DNA from: Actinocrinis puniceicyclus
GTDB taxonomy: Bacteria > Actinomycetota > Actinomycetes > Streptomycetales > Catenulisporaceae
Reading direction: 5' to 3'
DNA: 43,162 nucleotides
Assembly (NCBI RefSeq): GCF_018283645.1
Contig: NZ_JAGSXH010000048.1
Span: 1 to 43,162 of the forward strand
Below the pieces are notes generated by a model. The model was given only the letters and a program-made list of their open reading frames with translations, was not told the origin of the DNA and made no database searches. The first letter of the stretch is position 1, and each line of letters begins with the position of its first letter. Shown in pieces: positions 22,130 to 30,376 of the stretch. The position numbers and the translations under genes are program-made.

Positions 22130-23821
22130 ATGGATGCGAGCCCTTCCCTGCCGCAACTGATCGATAGCTATCTGACCTGGTATTTCTCCGAAAATCCGGC
22201 GTTGGCCCAGATGCTCGGCGCCGCGGGGTACGACGGCAGGCTGGGCGATTTCGGCGCGCACGCCCAGATGCGGCGCGAGCGCGAAGCGGGCGTGTGGCTG
22301 GAGCGGTTCGAGGCGGTGCCCGCCGCGGACCGACTCGAGGACGAGATCGACCGGCAGCTCGCGGTGTCCCAGCTGCGCGGGCGGCGGCTGCTCGCCGAGT
22401 GGCCGAGCTGGCGGCGCGACCCCGCCGAGTATCTGTCCACAGCCCTGTTCAGCCTGCTGATGCCGTATGTGCACCGGTTGCACCCGGAACCCGACCTGGT
22501 CGAGGACACGCTCGGCAAGCTCGCCGAGATTCCCGAGGTGCTGGCCGCCTGCCGCGGCAATCTGGACCCTGAGCTGGCCGCGCCGCTCATCGTCGAACGC
22601 GGCGCCGGCCAGTCGCGCACCGCGCGCGCGTTCCTCACCTCCTCCCTGCCGGGTCTGGTCGGCGACGAGCGGCTTGCCGAGCGCGTCCGGCAGGCCGCCG
22701 AACCGGCGGCGGCCGCGTTCGACCAGACCACTGCTTTCCTGGAGGACCTGCGCGGCAGGGCGCACGGCGACTGGCGCATGGGCGAGCGGCTCTACTCCGC
22801 GCTGCTGACCGAACGGGAAATGCTCGGCTACGGCGCGGCCGAGTTGCACGAGCGCGGGCGGCGCGCCTACGACGCCCTCGACGTGGAGTTGCGCGGGCTC
22901 TCGCGTGCGATCACCGGCGACTGCGCGGACTGGCGCGCCCTGATCGCCACGCTCCAGGACGACCACCCGCCGACCCTCGAAGCGATGCGCGCCGAATACG
23001 AGGCCGAAACCGAGCGGGCCCGCGCCTTCGCCCGAGAGCGCGGCATCGTCACGTTCGCGGACGGCGAACAGTGCCGGGTCGTGCCCTCGCCCGAGTTCCA
23101 GCGTCCGATCCTGGCCGTGGCCTCGTACATGCCCCCGCCCGCGCTGACCACGTCGCGCACCGGACACTTCTTCGTGCCCTACGCGCCCGCGGACTTCAAC
23201 GAGGATCAGGTGCGCCAGCGCCTGGCCACCAACAGCCGCGCCCAGATCCCGACGATCGCCGTGCACGAGGCGTACCCCGGCCATCACTGGCACCTTTCCT
23301 GGTCCGCCGGCTCGCCGCGCACCCTGCGCAAGGTGCATCGCACCCCTTACTTCTCCGAAGGCTGGGCGCTCTACGTCGAGACGGTGATGCGCGACGAGGG
23401 CTACTTCACCGACCCTCGCCACGAACTGGCGCACGTGGAGGCGCGCGCCTTCCGCGCCGCCCGGATCGTCGTGGACACCGCGTTGCACTGCGGCGACATG
23501 ACGCAGCAGGAGGCCGAGGCGTTCATGGCCGAGAAGAGCGCGCTTTCGCCCGGGACCGCGAAGGGCGAGGTGTCACGGTACTGCGCGTGGCCGACCCAGG
23601 CCCCTTCCTACCTGACCGGCTGCCTGGAGATCGAGCGCATCCGGGACGAATACCTGTCCCGGGGCCTCGGTTCGCGTCGCGCGTTCCACGACACCATCGC
23701 CGGTTCGGGCAGCCTGCCGCTCGGCCTGGCGCGCGCCGCCGCGCTCGGCGGGTTCGCGCCCGGCGCGAGGCAGGGGCGCGAGAGCGCGGGATCGGCGCAA
23801 GGGTCGCAAACCGCCGGATGA
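22130..23821 (+). CDS. DUF885-family putative metallopeptidase
   Basis: A 563-residue protein of the DUF885 family. The zinc-type motif VHEAYPGHHWHLSW places H379, E380, H385 and H386, and is followed by YFSEGWALYVETVMRDEGYF, both signature blocks. The N-terminus LIDSYLTWYFSENP is also usual for the family. Some members are thought to be carboxypeptidase-like; the reaction is not established. No signal peptide, so cytosolic. ATG at 22130 has CAAGGAT at 22118-22124. Full length with no frameshift. It is divergent from a membrane protein gene across the MITE-like repeat. Confidence 0.9.
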   Translation: MDASPSLPQLIDSYLTWYFSENPALAQMLGAAGYDGRLGDFGAHAQMRREREAGVWLERFEAVPAADRLEDEIDRQLAVSQLRGRRLLAEWPSWRRDPAEYLSTALFSLLMPYVHRLHPEPDLVEDTLGKLAEIPEVLAACRGNLDPELAAPLIVERGAGQSRTARAFLTSSLPGLVGDERLAERVRQAAEPAAAAFDQTTAFLEDLRGRAHGDWRMGERLYSALLTEREMLGYGAAELHERGRRAYDALDVELRGLSRAITGDCADWRALIATLQDDHPPTLEAMRAEYEAETERARAFARERGIVTFADGEQCRVVPSPEFQRPILAVASYMPPPALTTSRTGHFFVPYAPADFNEDQVRQRLATNSRAQIPTIAVHEAYPGHHWHLSWSAGSPRTLRKVHRTPYFSEGWALYVETVMRDEGYFTDPRHELAHVEARAFRAARIVVDTALHCGDMTQQEAEAFMAEKSALSPGTAKGEVSRYCAWPTQAPSYLTGCLEIERIRDEYLSRGLGSRRAFHDTIAGSGSLPLGLARAAALGGFAPGARQGRESAGSAQGSQTAG

Positions 23822-23852
23822 CGGAGAAATCCCGGGATAGCCGTACCGTCAC

Positions 23853-24572
23853 GTGGGCATCACTGTCATGATGAATGATGTGCGGCCTCTGATTGGCCTG
23901 ACGGCCTACCGGACTCACGCGGCCTGGGGAGTGTGGCATACCCCCGCCGCGCTGCTGCCGCATGCATACGTCGACCACGTGACAGCGGCCGGCGGTGTGC
24001 CCGTGCTGCTGCCGATCGCCGCGGACGACGCGGCCACGGCCGTGGTCAGCCGTCTCGACGGACTGATCCTCAGCGGCGGGCCGGACATCGAGCCGGTGCG
24101 TTATGGTGCCGCCGCGGATCCGTTCGCCGAGCGTTCTCAGGCGGACCGGGACACCTGGGAGACAGAGCTGCTGATGGCCGCGCTCCAGGTCGACCTGCCG
24201 GTACTGGGTATCTGCCGCGGCCTGCAACTGATCAACGTGTGTCTCGGCGGCACGCTGCACCAGCACCTGCCCGACCTGGCCGGCGGTGAGCGGCACCGCC
24301 CGGCGCCCGGGGTGTACGGCACGGTACGCGTGCGGCTGGACACGGACGCGCTGCCCGGTTCGCTGCTCGGCGAGGGCGTCGACGTGCCCTGTCATCACCA
24401 CCAGGCGATCGACCGGCTCGGCAGCGGCATGGTCGCCAGCGCCTGGGCGCCGGACGGCACGATAGAGGCCGCGTGGGTGCCCCGGCGCAGGTTCCTGCTG
24501 GGCGTGCAGTGGCACCCCGAGGTGCGCGACGATCCGGCGCTGTTCACCGCGCTGGTCAAGGCGACGGGATGA
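23853..24572 (+). CDS. class I glutamine-amidotransferase-like hydrolase (peptidase C26, PuuD type)
   Basis: A 239-residue gamma-glutamyl-gamma-aminobutyrate-hydrolase-like protein. The nucleophile C121 sits in LGICRGLQLINV, the His/Glu of the triad in VQWHPEVRDD, and the oxyanion-loop motif SGGPDIEP is present. Such enzymes hydrolyse gamma-glutamyl bonds, for instance in putrescine catabolism, but no puu genes are nearby. The start is uncertain: GTG at 23853, ATG at 23868 or ATG at 23871, none with a clear ribosome site; MNDVRPLIGLTAYR at 23871 is the conserved beginning. It lies 31 bases after the DUF885 stop on the same strand. Confidence 0.9.
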   Translation: MGITVMMNDVRPLIGLTAYRTHAAWGVWHTPAALLPHAYVDHVTAAGGVPVLLPIAADDAATAVVSRLDGLILSGGPDIEPVRYGAAADPFAERSQADRDTWETELLMAALQVDLPVLGICRGLQLINVCLGGTLHQHLPDLAGGERHRPAPGVYGTVRVRLDTDALPGSLLGEGVDVPCHHHQAIDRLGSGMVASAWAPDGTIEAAWVPRRRFLLGVQWHPEVRDDPALFTALVKATG

Positions 24573-24588
24573 CGGCGGCCGCCGCCGG

Positions 24589-25683
24589 TCAGTGCACCCG
24601 GGTGAGCAGTATCCCGGCTTCCGCGGCGGTGTCGACCAGGTGGATCGTGGTCGCCATCGGACGGGAGTAGGCCAGCGCGCGCAGCAGCGGCCAGGCCGGC
24701 AGCGTGTTCGTCCAGTGGTTGATCCCGACGAGGATCAGCCGCCGCGGGGCCGAGCCCACCGGCGTGTAGTACGCGGGCGTGGCGGCCTGGAAGATCTCCT
24801 GCACCGTCCCGGCCGCCCCGGGCAGGAAGATCAGCCCCGCCGAGGCGCGCGCCAGCAGCCGGTCCTCGCGCGCGGCGTTGGAGAAGAACTTCGCTATCGC
24901 GGTGGCGAAGGCGTTGGGCGGTTCGTGCCCGTAGAACCAGGTCGGCACCGACAGCGATGCGCCCGCGCGCTGCGGCGGGAAAGCCGCGCGCACCTCGAAC
25001 GCGGCCCGCGCCCACGCCGTGGCGTCCGGCGTGAAATCGCGCGCGGAGCCCAGCGCGGCGGCCGCCTCGTCCACGGCGCCGTCGTGGAACGGCGCCAGGT
25101 ACGCGCCCAGGTTCGCCGCCTCCATCGCGCCGGGACCGCCGCCGGTCGCCACGGTGAACCCGGCGCGTGTCAGGGTCCTGCCGAGGTGGATCGCCGCCTC
25201 GTAGCCGGAGGAGTCGCGCGCCACGGCGTGGCCGCCGAGCACCGCCACGGTCCGGCGGCCCTCCAGGAACTCGCCGAGCGCGTCGGTGATGGAGTCGTCG
25301 TGCAGGCCGCGCAGGACGATGCCGAGCACGTCCTCGCGGTCGCGCGGCCCCGAGTCCCACGCGTAGGCGAGAGCGTCAGGGGTCTGCTCATATGGTTTCT
25401 GCGCTATCCCGTCGTAGAGCTCGTCGGCGGTGTACAGCGTCTTGCGATACGGGTCGAACGGCAGGTTCGGCGCGCAGGGGAACACCATGGCGCCGCGCTG
25501 GCGCAGGTCGGCGGCCACGGACTCGGTCAGCGCGCAGCCGAGGAACACCGAGTCCGTGACGTCCGCGGTGCGCAGTTCCCAGCCGCGTTCCATCAGGTCG
25601 ACCGCCTGCAGACGGCAGCCGGCGAGGCTGCCCTGATGCGATCTCAGATGGTTGTCGAACGCGGCCAGGGACTCGATTTCCAT
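24589..25683 (-). CDS. LOG-family protein (lysine-decarboxylase-like nucleotidase fold)
   Basis: A 364-residue protein with a Rossmann-type LOG domain. The glycine-rich GGGPGAMEAANLGAYLA (around residue 181) and LPGAAGTVQEIFQA correspond to the family's PGGxGTxxE motif, with Ala in place of the second Gly. The family includes cytokinin-activating phosphoribohydrolases and the nucleotide nucleosidase PpnN, which release bases from nucleoside monophosphates. The long N-terminal domain (about 1-140) and the extended C-terminal part are PpnN-like in size, but I cannot name the substrate. ATG at 25683 is the start; a longer frame upstream is Arg/Pro-rich and non-coding. It is convergent with the C26 hydrolase gene (16-base gap). 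Confidence 0.82.
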   Translation of the reverse strand: MEIESLAAFDNHLRSHQGSLAGCRLQAVDLMERGWELRTADVTDSVFLGCALTESVAADLRQRGAMVFPCAPNLPFDPYRKTLYTADELYDGIAQKPYEQTPDALAYAWDSGPRDREDVLGIVLRGLHDDSITDALGEFLEGRRTVAVLGGHAVARDSSGYEAAIHLGRTLTRAGFTVATGGGPGAMEAANLGAYLAPFHDGAVDEAAAALGSARDFTPDATAWARAAFEVRAAFPPQRAGASLSVPTWFYGHEPPNAFATAIAKFFSNAAREDRLLARASAGLIFLPGAAGTVQEIFQAATPAYYTPVGSAPRRLILVGINHWTNTLPAWPLLRALAYSRPMATTIHLVDTAAEAGILLTRVH

Positions 25684-25880
25684 GGTCGCAAAGCGTAGTC
25701 GCCGCCTGCCCGTCGCGGGTACCGGTCGGCACAATCCGGCCGGATGCCCGGGCGGCCCGGCCGTGGCGCTTTCACGGCGGCGGGCCGGTGGCGGGGGAGG
25801 GCCGGCCGGATGACGTGCCGCTGTCACCGCGGCGGTGTGCGGCCGTGCGCGCGGCGCTTCCCGGCCGCGCGGCGCGGGTG

Positions 25881-25886
25881 TATAAG
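25881..25886 (+). promoter_or_regulatory. candidate -10 box for the CBM2 gene
   Basis: TATAAG (five of six consensus bases) is 79 bases before the GTG of the secreted CBM2 gene, in the 281-base divergent gap. No clear -35 is seen, so this is tentative. The rest of the gap is very GC-rich with no other feature recognised. Confidence 0.3.
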
Positions 25887-25964
25887 ACCACCGGAACACG
25901 CGAGATCGAACCTTGATAAAAGACGAACCGATCCGGCCCGCTGCGGCCGGGAAGGAGTAGAGCC

Positions 25965-26759
25965 GTGCGACGCATCATCCAGGTCGCGGCGCTGCCGCTG
26001 CTCGCCCTCGCCGCGCTGGCGGCCGGCGGCGCCGGGCCCGCGGCCGCGGCGGCCGCAGCCCACGCCTCGGCCGCGGCCTCCTGCGCCGGCACGATCCAGA
26101 TCGACTCGTTCGCGTTCAGCCAGCCGGTCGTGACGGCAGGGCAGTTCGCTTCGGCGACGCTCACCGCCACCAACTGCACCGCTCAGCCGCTCAACGCGAC
26201 AGTCACGGCCTACGGCCGTTTCTTCGGCCCGTCGGGCAACACGCTGCCGGCCGGCTGCCCGGTGGTCGACCCGATCGCGTTGCCGACGGACTTCGCCGCG
26301 GGCGGCCAGTACACCAACAACTTCGGCACCTCCACGTTCGCGTCGTGCACCGCGGCCTCCTACGAGGAGATCGTGAGCTTCTCGGTCGGCGGGACGACGG
26401 TGGCGACGGCGACCGCGACGGTCGCGATCCAGTCCGGCGCGGCGGCCTGCCACGTCGTCTACACCACGCAGAGCCAGTGGCAGGGCGGATTCGTCGCCGC
26501 GATCTCGATCACGAACACCACCACCGCGCCGGTTTCCGGCTGGACGCTGACCTTCACCTTCGGCGGCGACCAGCACATCGGCTACGTGTGGGGCGCGTCG
26601 GGTTCGCAGACCGGCGAGACGGTGACGCTCACCAGTACACCGTCGAACTCGTCGATCGCTGGCGGAGCGACGCTCAGCGGCATCGGCTTCACCGGCACCT
26701 GGCACGCCGGCGACGTGCCGCCGACCGCCTTCAGCCTCAATGGAGTCGCCTGCTCATAG
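25965..26759 (+). CDS. secreted protein with C-terminal CBM2 carbohydrate-binding module
   Basis: A 264-residue exported protein. The N-terminus (MRRIIQVAALPLLALAALA then Ala-rich) is a signal peptide with cleavage probably in the Ala tract near residue 38. Residues ~40-155 are a Thr/Ala-rich beta-type domain with four cysteines that I cannot assign. Residues 162-264 are a family 2 carbohydrate-binding module: C162 and C263 form the expected end-to-end disulfide, with SQWQGGF, GWTLTF, GYVWGASGSQTG and IGFTGTWHAG. CBM2 modules bind cellulose, chitin or xylan. No catalytic domain is present. GTG at 25965 has an excellent GAAGGAG at 25951-25957. Confidence 0.9.
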   Translation: MRRIIQVAALPLLALAALAAGGAGPAAAAAAAHASAAASCAGTIQIDSFAFSQPVVTAGQFASATLTATNCTAQPLNATVTAYGRFFGPSGNTLPAGCPVVDPIALPTDFAAGGQYTNNFGTSTFASCTAASYEEIVSFSVGGTTVATATATVAIQSGAAACHVVYTTQSQWQGGFVAAISITNTTTAPVSGWTLTFTFGGDQHIGYVWGASGSQTGETVTLTSTPSNSSIAGGATLSGIGFTGTWHAGDVPPTAFSLNGVACS

Positions 26760-26793
26760 CGCGGGGGGCCGCGCGGACGGCGGCGTCGTTCGG

Positions 26794-27315
26794 TCACTCG
26801 CCGAGGGCGCCGCCGTCGATGCGTTCGCGCAGCAGGTCGGCGTGGCCGTTGTGCCGGGCGTACTCCTCGATCATGTGCAGCAGGACCCAGCGCAGCGAGA
26901 AACTCCCGCCGCGCCGGTGCGTGCCCTCGAAGTCCAGTTCGCGTGCGGCGGCGATCTCGCGCGAGCGGGCGCACGCGGCCTGCCACGCCTCGAAGACCTC
27001 GGTGGCGCCGAGCGAGTCGAGGCGGTTCCAATCCCCGTCCTGGTCCGCGTCGTCGTAGTAAAGCGGCGGCATCTCCTCCCCGCCGATCACCCCGCCGAAC
27101 CAGCCGCGCTCCACCTCGGTCAGGTGGCGCAGCATGCCCAGCAGCGACATGCCCGACGGCTCGACCGAGCGCAGCTTCAACTGCTCGTCGGACAGGCCCG
27201 AGCATTTCCAGGCGAGGGTGTCGCGGTGGTAGTCGAGGAAACCGTTCAGCAGGGTGCGCTCGTCGGCGACGGTCGGCGGCTCGACGCGGCTTTGCGCGTC
27301 CATGGTGATCGTCAT
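26794..27315 (-). CDS. DinB-family (DUF664) protein
   Basis: A 173-residue four-helix-bundle protein of the DinB/DUF664 family. Metal-site-like histidines appear in LLGMLRHLTEVERGWF and IEEYARHNGHADLLRERIDG, the latter being the family's C-terminal signature. Related proteins in actinobacteria may be mycothiol-dependent or thiol-transferases, but a role here is not established. ATG at 27315 has AGGATG just upstream; a second ATG four codons later is possible. It is convergent with the CBM2 gene (34-base gap). Confidence 0.88.
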   Translation of the reverse strand: MTITMDAQSRVEPPTVADERTLLNGFLDYHRDTLAWKCSGLSDEQLKLRSVEPSGMSLLGMLRHLTEVERGWFGGVIGGEEMPPLYYDDADQDGDWNRLDSLGATEVFEAWQAACARSREIAAARELDFEGTHRRGGSFSLRWVLLHMIEEYARHNGHADLLRERIDGGALGE

Positions 27316-27500
27316 GAGTTCATCCTGACAGAGCCCACCGACGATGCCGCGTAGATGCCGCGCCGGTGCGGGACCTGGGACGCGGGGCGGGCCGGTCCGC
27401 AGCGTGCGCGGCGACCGGACGGATGGTCACGATTCGGTAACCACGCGACTACCGATTCGGGTCTTGAATTCGGCCAGACGCAGGGCGAAGCTTGCTTGCC

Positions 27501-28292
27501 ATGGCCCGTACGTACCTGTCGACCCTCTCGCCGCGCCGCCGCTGGGGGATCGCCGGCTGCGCCGCGGGAACCGTGCTGCTGCTGACCGCCGCCCTCGGCA
27601 ATCCGTGGACGTGGTCGACGATGGCCGGGCTGGACGGGCGCCCGGTCGGCGACCGCGTGCCCGTATTGGCCAAGTCCCTGTCGGTGTTCCACTGGACGCT
27701 CGGCCCGCACGGCTCCAGCGCCCCGGCCGGGCAGACCACCGGGCACTGGATCGCCGGCCTCGTACTCGACCTGGCCTGGCCGCTGTTCGTGCTGCTGGGC
27801 GCGCGGCTGCTGGCGGGCGGGCTGGCGCTGCGCCGGGCCCGGCTCTCGCTGCTGCTGGGCGTGTGGAGCCTGACCACGCTCAGCGCCGCCGTCGCCGGGC
27901 TGGCCGCCGGCCTGGTGGACCACGCCGCCGCACCGGGCATGCGCGTGATCGCTCTGCCGCTGGCCGCCGGCGCGCCGACGGGTGACGTGCTCACGCTGCA
28001 GGCTGCCACGATGGCGCTGCTCGGCGCCGCCCTCGGCTGGCTGCCGGGCCTGACCGCGGCCGTCGGTTACTCGGTGCGCCGCGCCTCCGCGACCCAACCG
28101 GCGTCCTCCGCGTCGTCGTCCGCGCCGTCGCAGGCCGGCGTCCCGGTCGGCGCGTCGGCGGTGACCGAGACGCGCGCCGACACTCAAGCGCTCGACCTGG
28201 CGGGACTCGAGTCCCTGCGCCGGGCCCGGCGCCGCAGCCTCGACGGCACCCTCCCGGACGCCGCGACTTCCTCGTTCTTCTCCGCGGAGTAG
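27501..28292 (+). CDS. hypothetical multi-pass membrane protein
   Basis: A 263-residue protein I do not recognise. About four hydrophobic segments are visible: AGCAAGTVLLLTAALG, LDLAWPLFVLLGARLLAGGL, LLLGVWSLTTLSAAVAGLAAGL and ATMALLGAALGWLPGL. The C-terminal 70 residues are hydrophilic, Ser/Ala-rich and end with a basic stretch (SLRRARRRSLDGT), probably cytosolic. ATG at 27501 has GGGCGAAG at 27483-27490. The preceding TTG at 27492 is a less likely start. Neighbours give no functional clue: a DinB gene points away and a TetR gene converges. Confidence 0.7.
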   Translation: MARTYLSTLSPRRRWGIAGCAAGTVLLLTAALGNPWTWSTMAGLDGRPVGDRVPVLAKSLSVFHWTLGPHGSSAPAGQTTGHWIAGLVLDLAWPLFVLLGARLLAGGLALRRARLSLLLGVWSLTTLSAAVAGLAAGLVDHAAAPGMRVIALPLAAGAPTGDVLTLQAATMALLGAALGWLPGLTAAVGYSVRRASATQPASSASSSAPSQAGVPVGASAVTETRADTQALDLAGLESLRRARRRSLDGTLPDAATSSFFSAE

Positions 28293-28392
28293 ACGCGCGG
28301 CGATCAGCCGGCGCGGTGTCAGATCAGATCGGCTTGCCTGGATTCAGGCTTCCAGCAGCGGGTCGAGCGCCCGTTTCGCGTCGTACGGCCGT

Positions 28393-28417
28393 GTCAATCG
28401 GCGCGCGGCCGATTGAC
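28393..28417. terminator. 10-bp stem hairpin at the 3' end of the TetR gene
   Basis: GTCAATCGGC (28393-28402) pairs perfectly with GCCGATTGAC (28408-28417), loop GCGCG. It overlaps the TetR stop codon (28394-28396). A smaller stem GCCTG/CAGGC with a 4-base loop lies nearby at 28335-28348 and could serve the convergent membrane protein gene. Confidence 0.5.
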
Positions 28418-29032
28418 CGGCGCAGTGCTCGTCCGCGCCAGAGGCGTGCGGCGCCGGTAGCCGAGAAGGGTGTAGGCGAGGGACACGTACCTCTCCACGA
28501 GCACGTCCAGCGAGACTGGACCGTCCGGGTCGTACCACTGCGCGACCGCGTTACACGCCGCGATGATCGTTCGCCGGGCGTCGTCCGGGTAAGGCGTTGT
28601 GAAGATGCCGCTCGCGATGCCGGCGTCGATGGCCGAACGGAACAGATCCGTGGCCCGCCGCTCCCGGTTGCGGTACGCCGATGCCAGCGATTCAGGCAGC
28701 GCCCGCGCCTCGTTGATCAGGATCAGACTGGCTATCGAACGCTCGGCCCTGTACCGCACCGTCGCCCCCACGACCGCTGCCAGCCGCCCGGCCGGATCGC
28801 GTCCCGCCTGCGCGAGCGCATCTTCGCACAGTGCGAAGTAGGCGTCCATGCCCTCGTTCAGCAGCGCCGCGAGCAGTGTCTGCTTCCCGGTGTAGTAGTG
28901 GTACAGCGCCGACAGGCTCACCCCGGCGCGCGCCGCGATGTCCCGGATCGAGGTCGCGTAATAGCCGCGCGCGGCGAACTCCGCCGACGCCGCGTCGAGC
29001 AGAGCCTGGTGCCCCGCGGGGCGTGCGACCAT
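28394..29032 (-). CDS. TetR-family transcriptional regulator
   Basis: A 212-residue regulator with the N-terminal TetR helix-turn-helix: LDAASAEFAARGYYATSIRD then IAARAGVSLSALYHYYTGKQ, residues ~10-55. It is divergent from an acyl-CoA dehydrogenase gene (90-base gap), the arrangement typical of TetR repressors of fatty-acid or branched-chain acyl-CoA catabolism that respond to an acyl-CoA. The ATG at 29032 has AAGGAG nine bases upstream; a longer frame upstream of it is antisense to the dehydrogenase. The C-terminal ligand-binding domain (residues 60-200) has no diagnostic residues I can use. Ligand unknown. Confidence 0.9.
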   Translation of the reverse strand: MVARPAGHQALLDAASAEFAARGYYATSIRDIAARAGVSLSALYHYYTGKQTLLAALLNEGMDAYFALCEDALAQAGRDPAGRLAAVVGATVRYRAERSIASLILINEARALPESLASAYRNRERRATDLFRSAIDAGIASGIFTTPYPDDARRTIIAACNAVAQWYDPDGPVSLDVLVERYVSLAYTLLGYRRRTPLARTSTAPVNRPRAD

Positions 29033-29066
29033 CGGACCGCTCCTTCTTCGCGCTGGACATTCCGCG

Positions 29067-29093
29067 CTACTGACGAGTAGCTTAACGAGCGTT
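29067..29093. promoter_or_regulatory. possible TetR operator region
   Basis: Between the divergent TetR and acyl-CoA dehydrogenase genes there are two adjacent dyads: CTACT-GACG-AGTAG (29067-29080) and AACG-AG-CGTT (29084-29093). Either could be the regulator's operator. Short and unproven. Confidence 0.4.
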
Positions 29094-29122
29094 CGACTGT
29101 ACGCGCGAGGAGGCATACCCCC

Positions 29123-30280
29123 GTGATCCGGACCATCTACAACGAGGACCACGAGGCGTTCCGGTCCATGATCCGGGACTTCATCGAGACCGAGGTCGTC
29201 CCGCACCACGCCGAGTGGGAGAAACAGGGCCACGTCCCGCGCGCGTTCTACCTGCGCCTCGGCGAGCTGGGCCTGCACGGGATCAACGTGCCCGAGGAGT
29301 ACGGCGGCGCCGGCGAGACCAGCTACAAGTTCAACATGGTCATCGCCGAGGAGGTCGCCCGCGCCGGCGTCTCGTTCGGCGCCTACAGCATCCACACCAA
29401 TCTGGTGCGGCCATACCTGCTGTCCTTCGCCACCGAGGAGCAGAAGCGGCGCTGGATGCCCGGTTTCGTCTCAGGCGAGATGATGGGCGCGCTGGCCATG
29501 ACGGAACCCGGCACCGGCTCCGACCTGGCGGGGATATCGACCACCGCGAAGCTGTCCGAGGACGGCACGCACTACGTCCTCAACGGCGCGAAGACTTTCA
29601 TCTCCGGCGGCGTGCTGGCCGACCGCGTGCTCGTCGTCGCGCGCACCTCGCCGGCCACCTCGGGGGGCCGCCGCGGCGGCCTGTCGATCCTGTTCGTCGA
29701 CACCAAGTCCCCGGGCTACACGGTCGGCAAGAAGCTGGACAAGATCGGCCTGAAGACCTCGGACACCGCGGAGCTGGCGTTCCAGGACGTGAAGGTCCCG
29801 GTCGAGGACCTGCTCGGCGAGGAGGGCCAGGGGTTCAAGTACCTGACGCACAACCTGGTGGAGGAGCGGCTGGCCATCGTGGTCGGCTCGGTCGCGGCGG
29901 CCGCGGCGGCGATCCGGTTCGCGATCGAATACGTCAAGGAGCGCAAGGCGTTCGGCCAGCCGGTGGCCGCGTTCCAGAACACCAAGTTCGTGCTGGCCGA
30001 CTGCGAGGCCGAATACCAGGCCGCCCAGGCGTTCACCGACCGGGCCGTCGAGCTGTTCGACGAGGGCAGGCTGACCGCGGCCGACGCGGCGGCGGCGAAG
30101 CTGTTCACGACCGAGGCGGCGGGCCGCATCATCGACAAGTGCCTCCAGCTGCACGGCGGCTACGGGTACATCAACGAATACCCGATCGCCCGCCTGTACG
30201 CCGACACGCGCGTATCGCGACTCTACGGTGGTACGTCCGAGATCATGCGTACGATCATCGCCAAGTCGCTCGGCCTTTAG
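29123..30280 (+). CDS. acyl-CoA dehydrogenase (LCAD/IVD-like)
   Basis: A 385-residue FAD acyl-CoA dehydrogenase: N-terminal helical domain (~1-115), beta domain with LAMTEPGTGSDLA and TFISGG, and C-terminal domain with YVKERKAFGQPVAAFQNTKF and the final LHGGYGYINEYPIARLY. It catalyses alpha,beta-dehydrogenation of an acyl-CoA, passing electrons to ETF. The MCAD-type catalytic Glu position is Gly (LYGGTSEIM). Instead E248 of NLVEERLAI lies where long-chain and isovaleryl-CoA dehydrogenases carry their catalytic Glu, so this is probably an LCAD/IVD-type enzyme. GTG at 29123 follows CGAGGAGG. A divergent TetR gene probably regulates it. Confidence 0.93.
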   Translation: MIRTIYNEDHEAFRSMIRDFIETEVVPHHAEWEKQGHVPRAFYLRLGELGLHGINVPEEYGGAGETSYKFNMVIAEEVARAGVSFGAYSIHTNLVRPYLLSFATEEQKRRWMPGFVSGEMMGALAMTEPGTGSDLAGISTTAKLSEDGTHYVLNGAKTFISGGVLADRVLVVARTSPATSGGRRGGLSILFVDTKSPGYTVGKKLDKIGLKTSDTAELAFQDVKVPVEDLLGEEGQGFKYLTHNLVEERLAIVVGSVAAAAAAIRFAIEYVKERKAFGQPVAAFQNTKFVLADCEAEYQAAQAFTDRAVELFDEGRLTAADAAAAKLFTTEAAGRIIDKCLQLHGGYGYINEYPIARLYADTRVSRLYGGTSEIMRTIIAKSLGL

Positions 30281-30328
30281 CTTCCGGTCCGACCCGCCTT
30301 GGCGGATGGCGGATCAGCGTGGCGCCGC

Positions 30329-30357
30329 CGCCGCCGGACCCTCGTGTTCCGGCGGCG
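30329..30357. terminator. hairpin between convergent genes
   Basis: CGCCGCCGGA (30329-30338) pairs perfectly with TCCGGCGGCG (30348-30357) around a 9-base loop. It lies between the acyl-CoA dehydrogenase and Nudix genes, which converge, and can serve both. Confidence 0.55.
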
Positions 30358-30376
30358 CCGCTGTTTCCGGCGCCCG

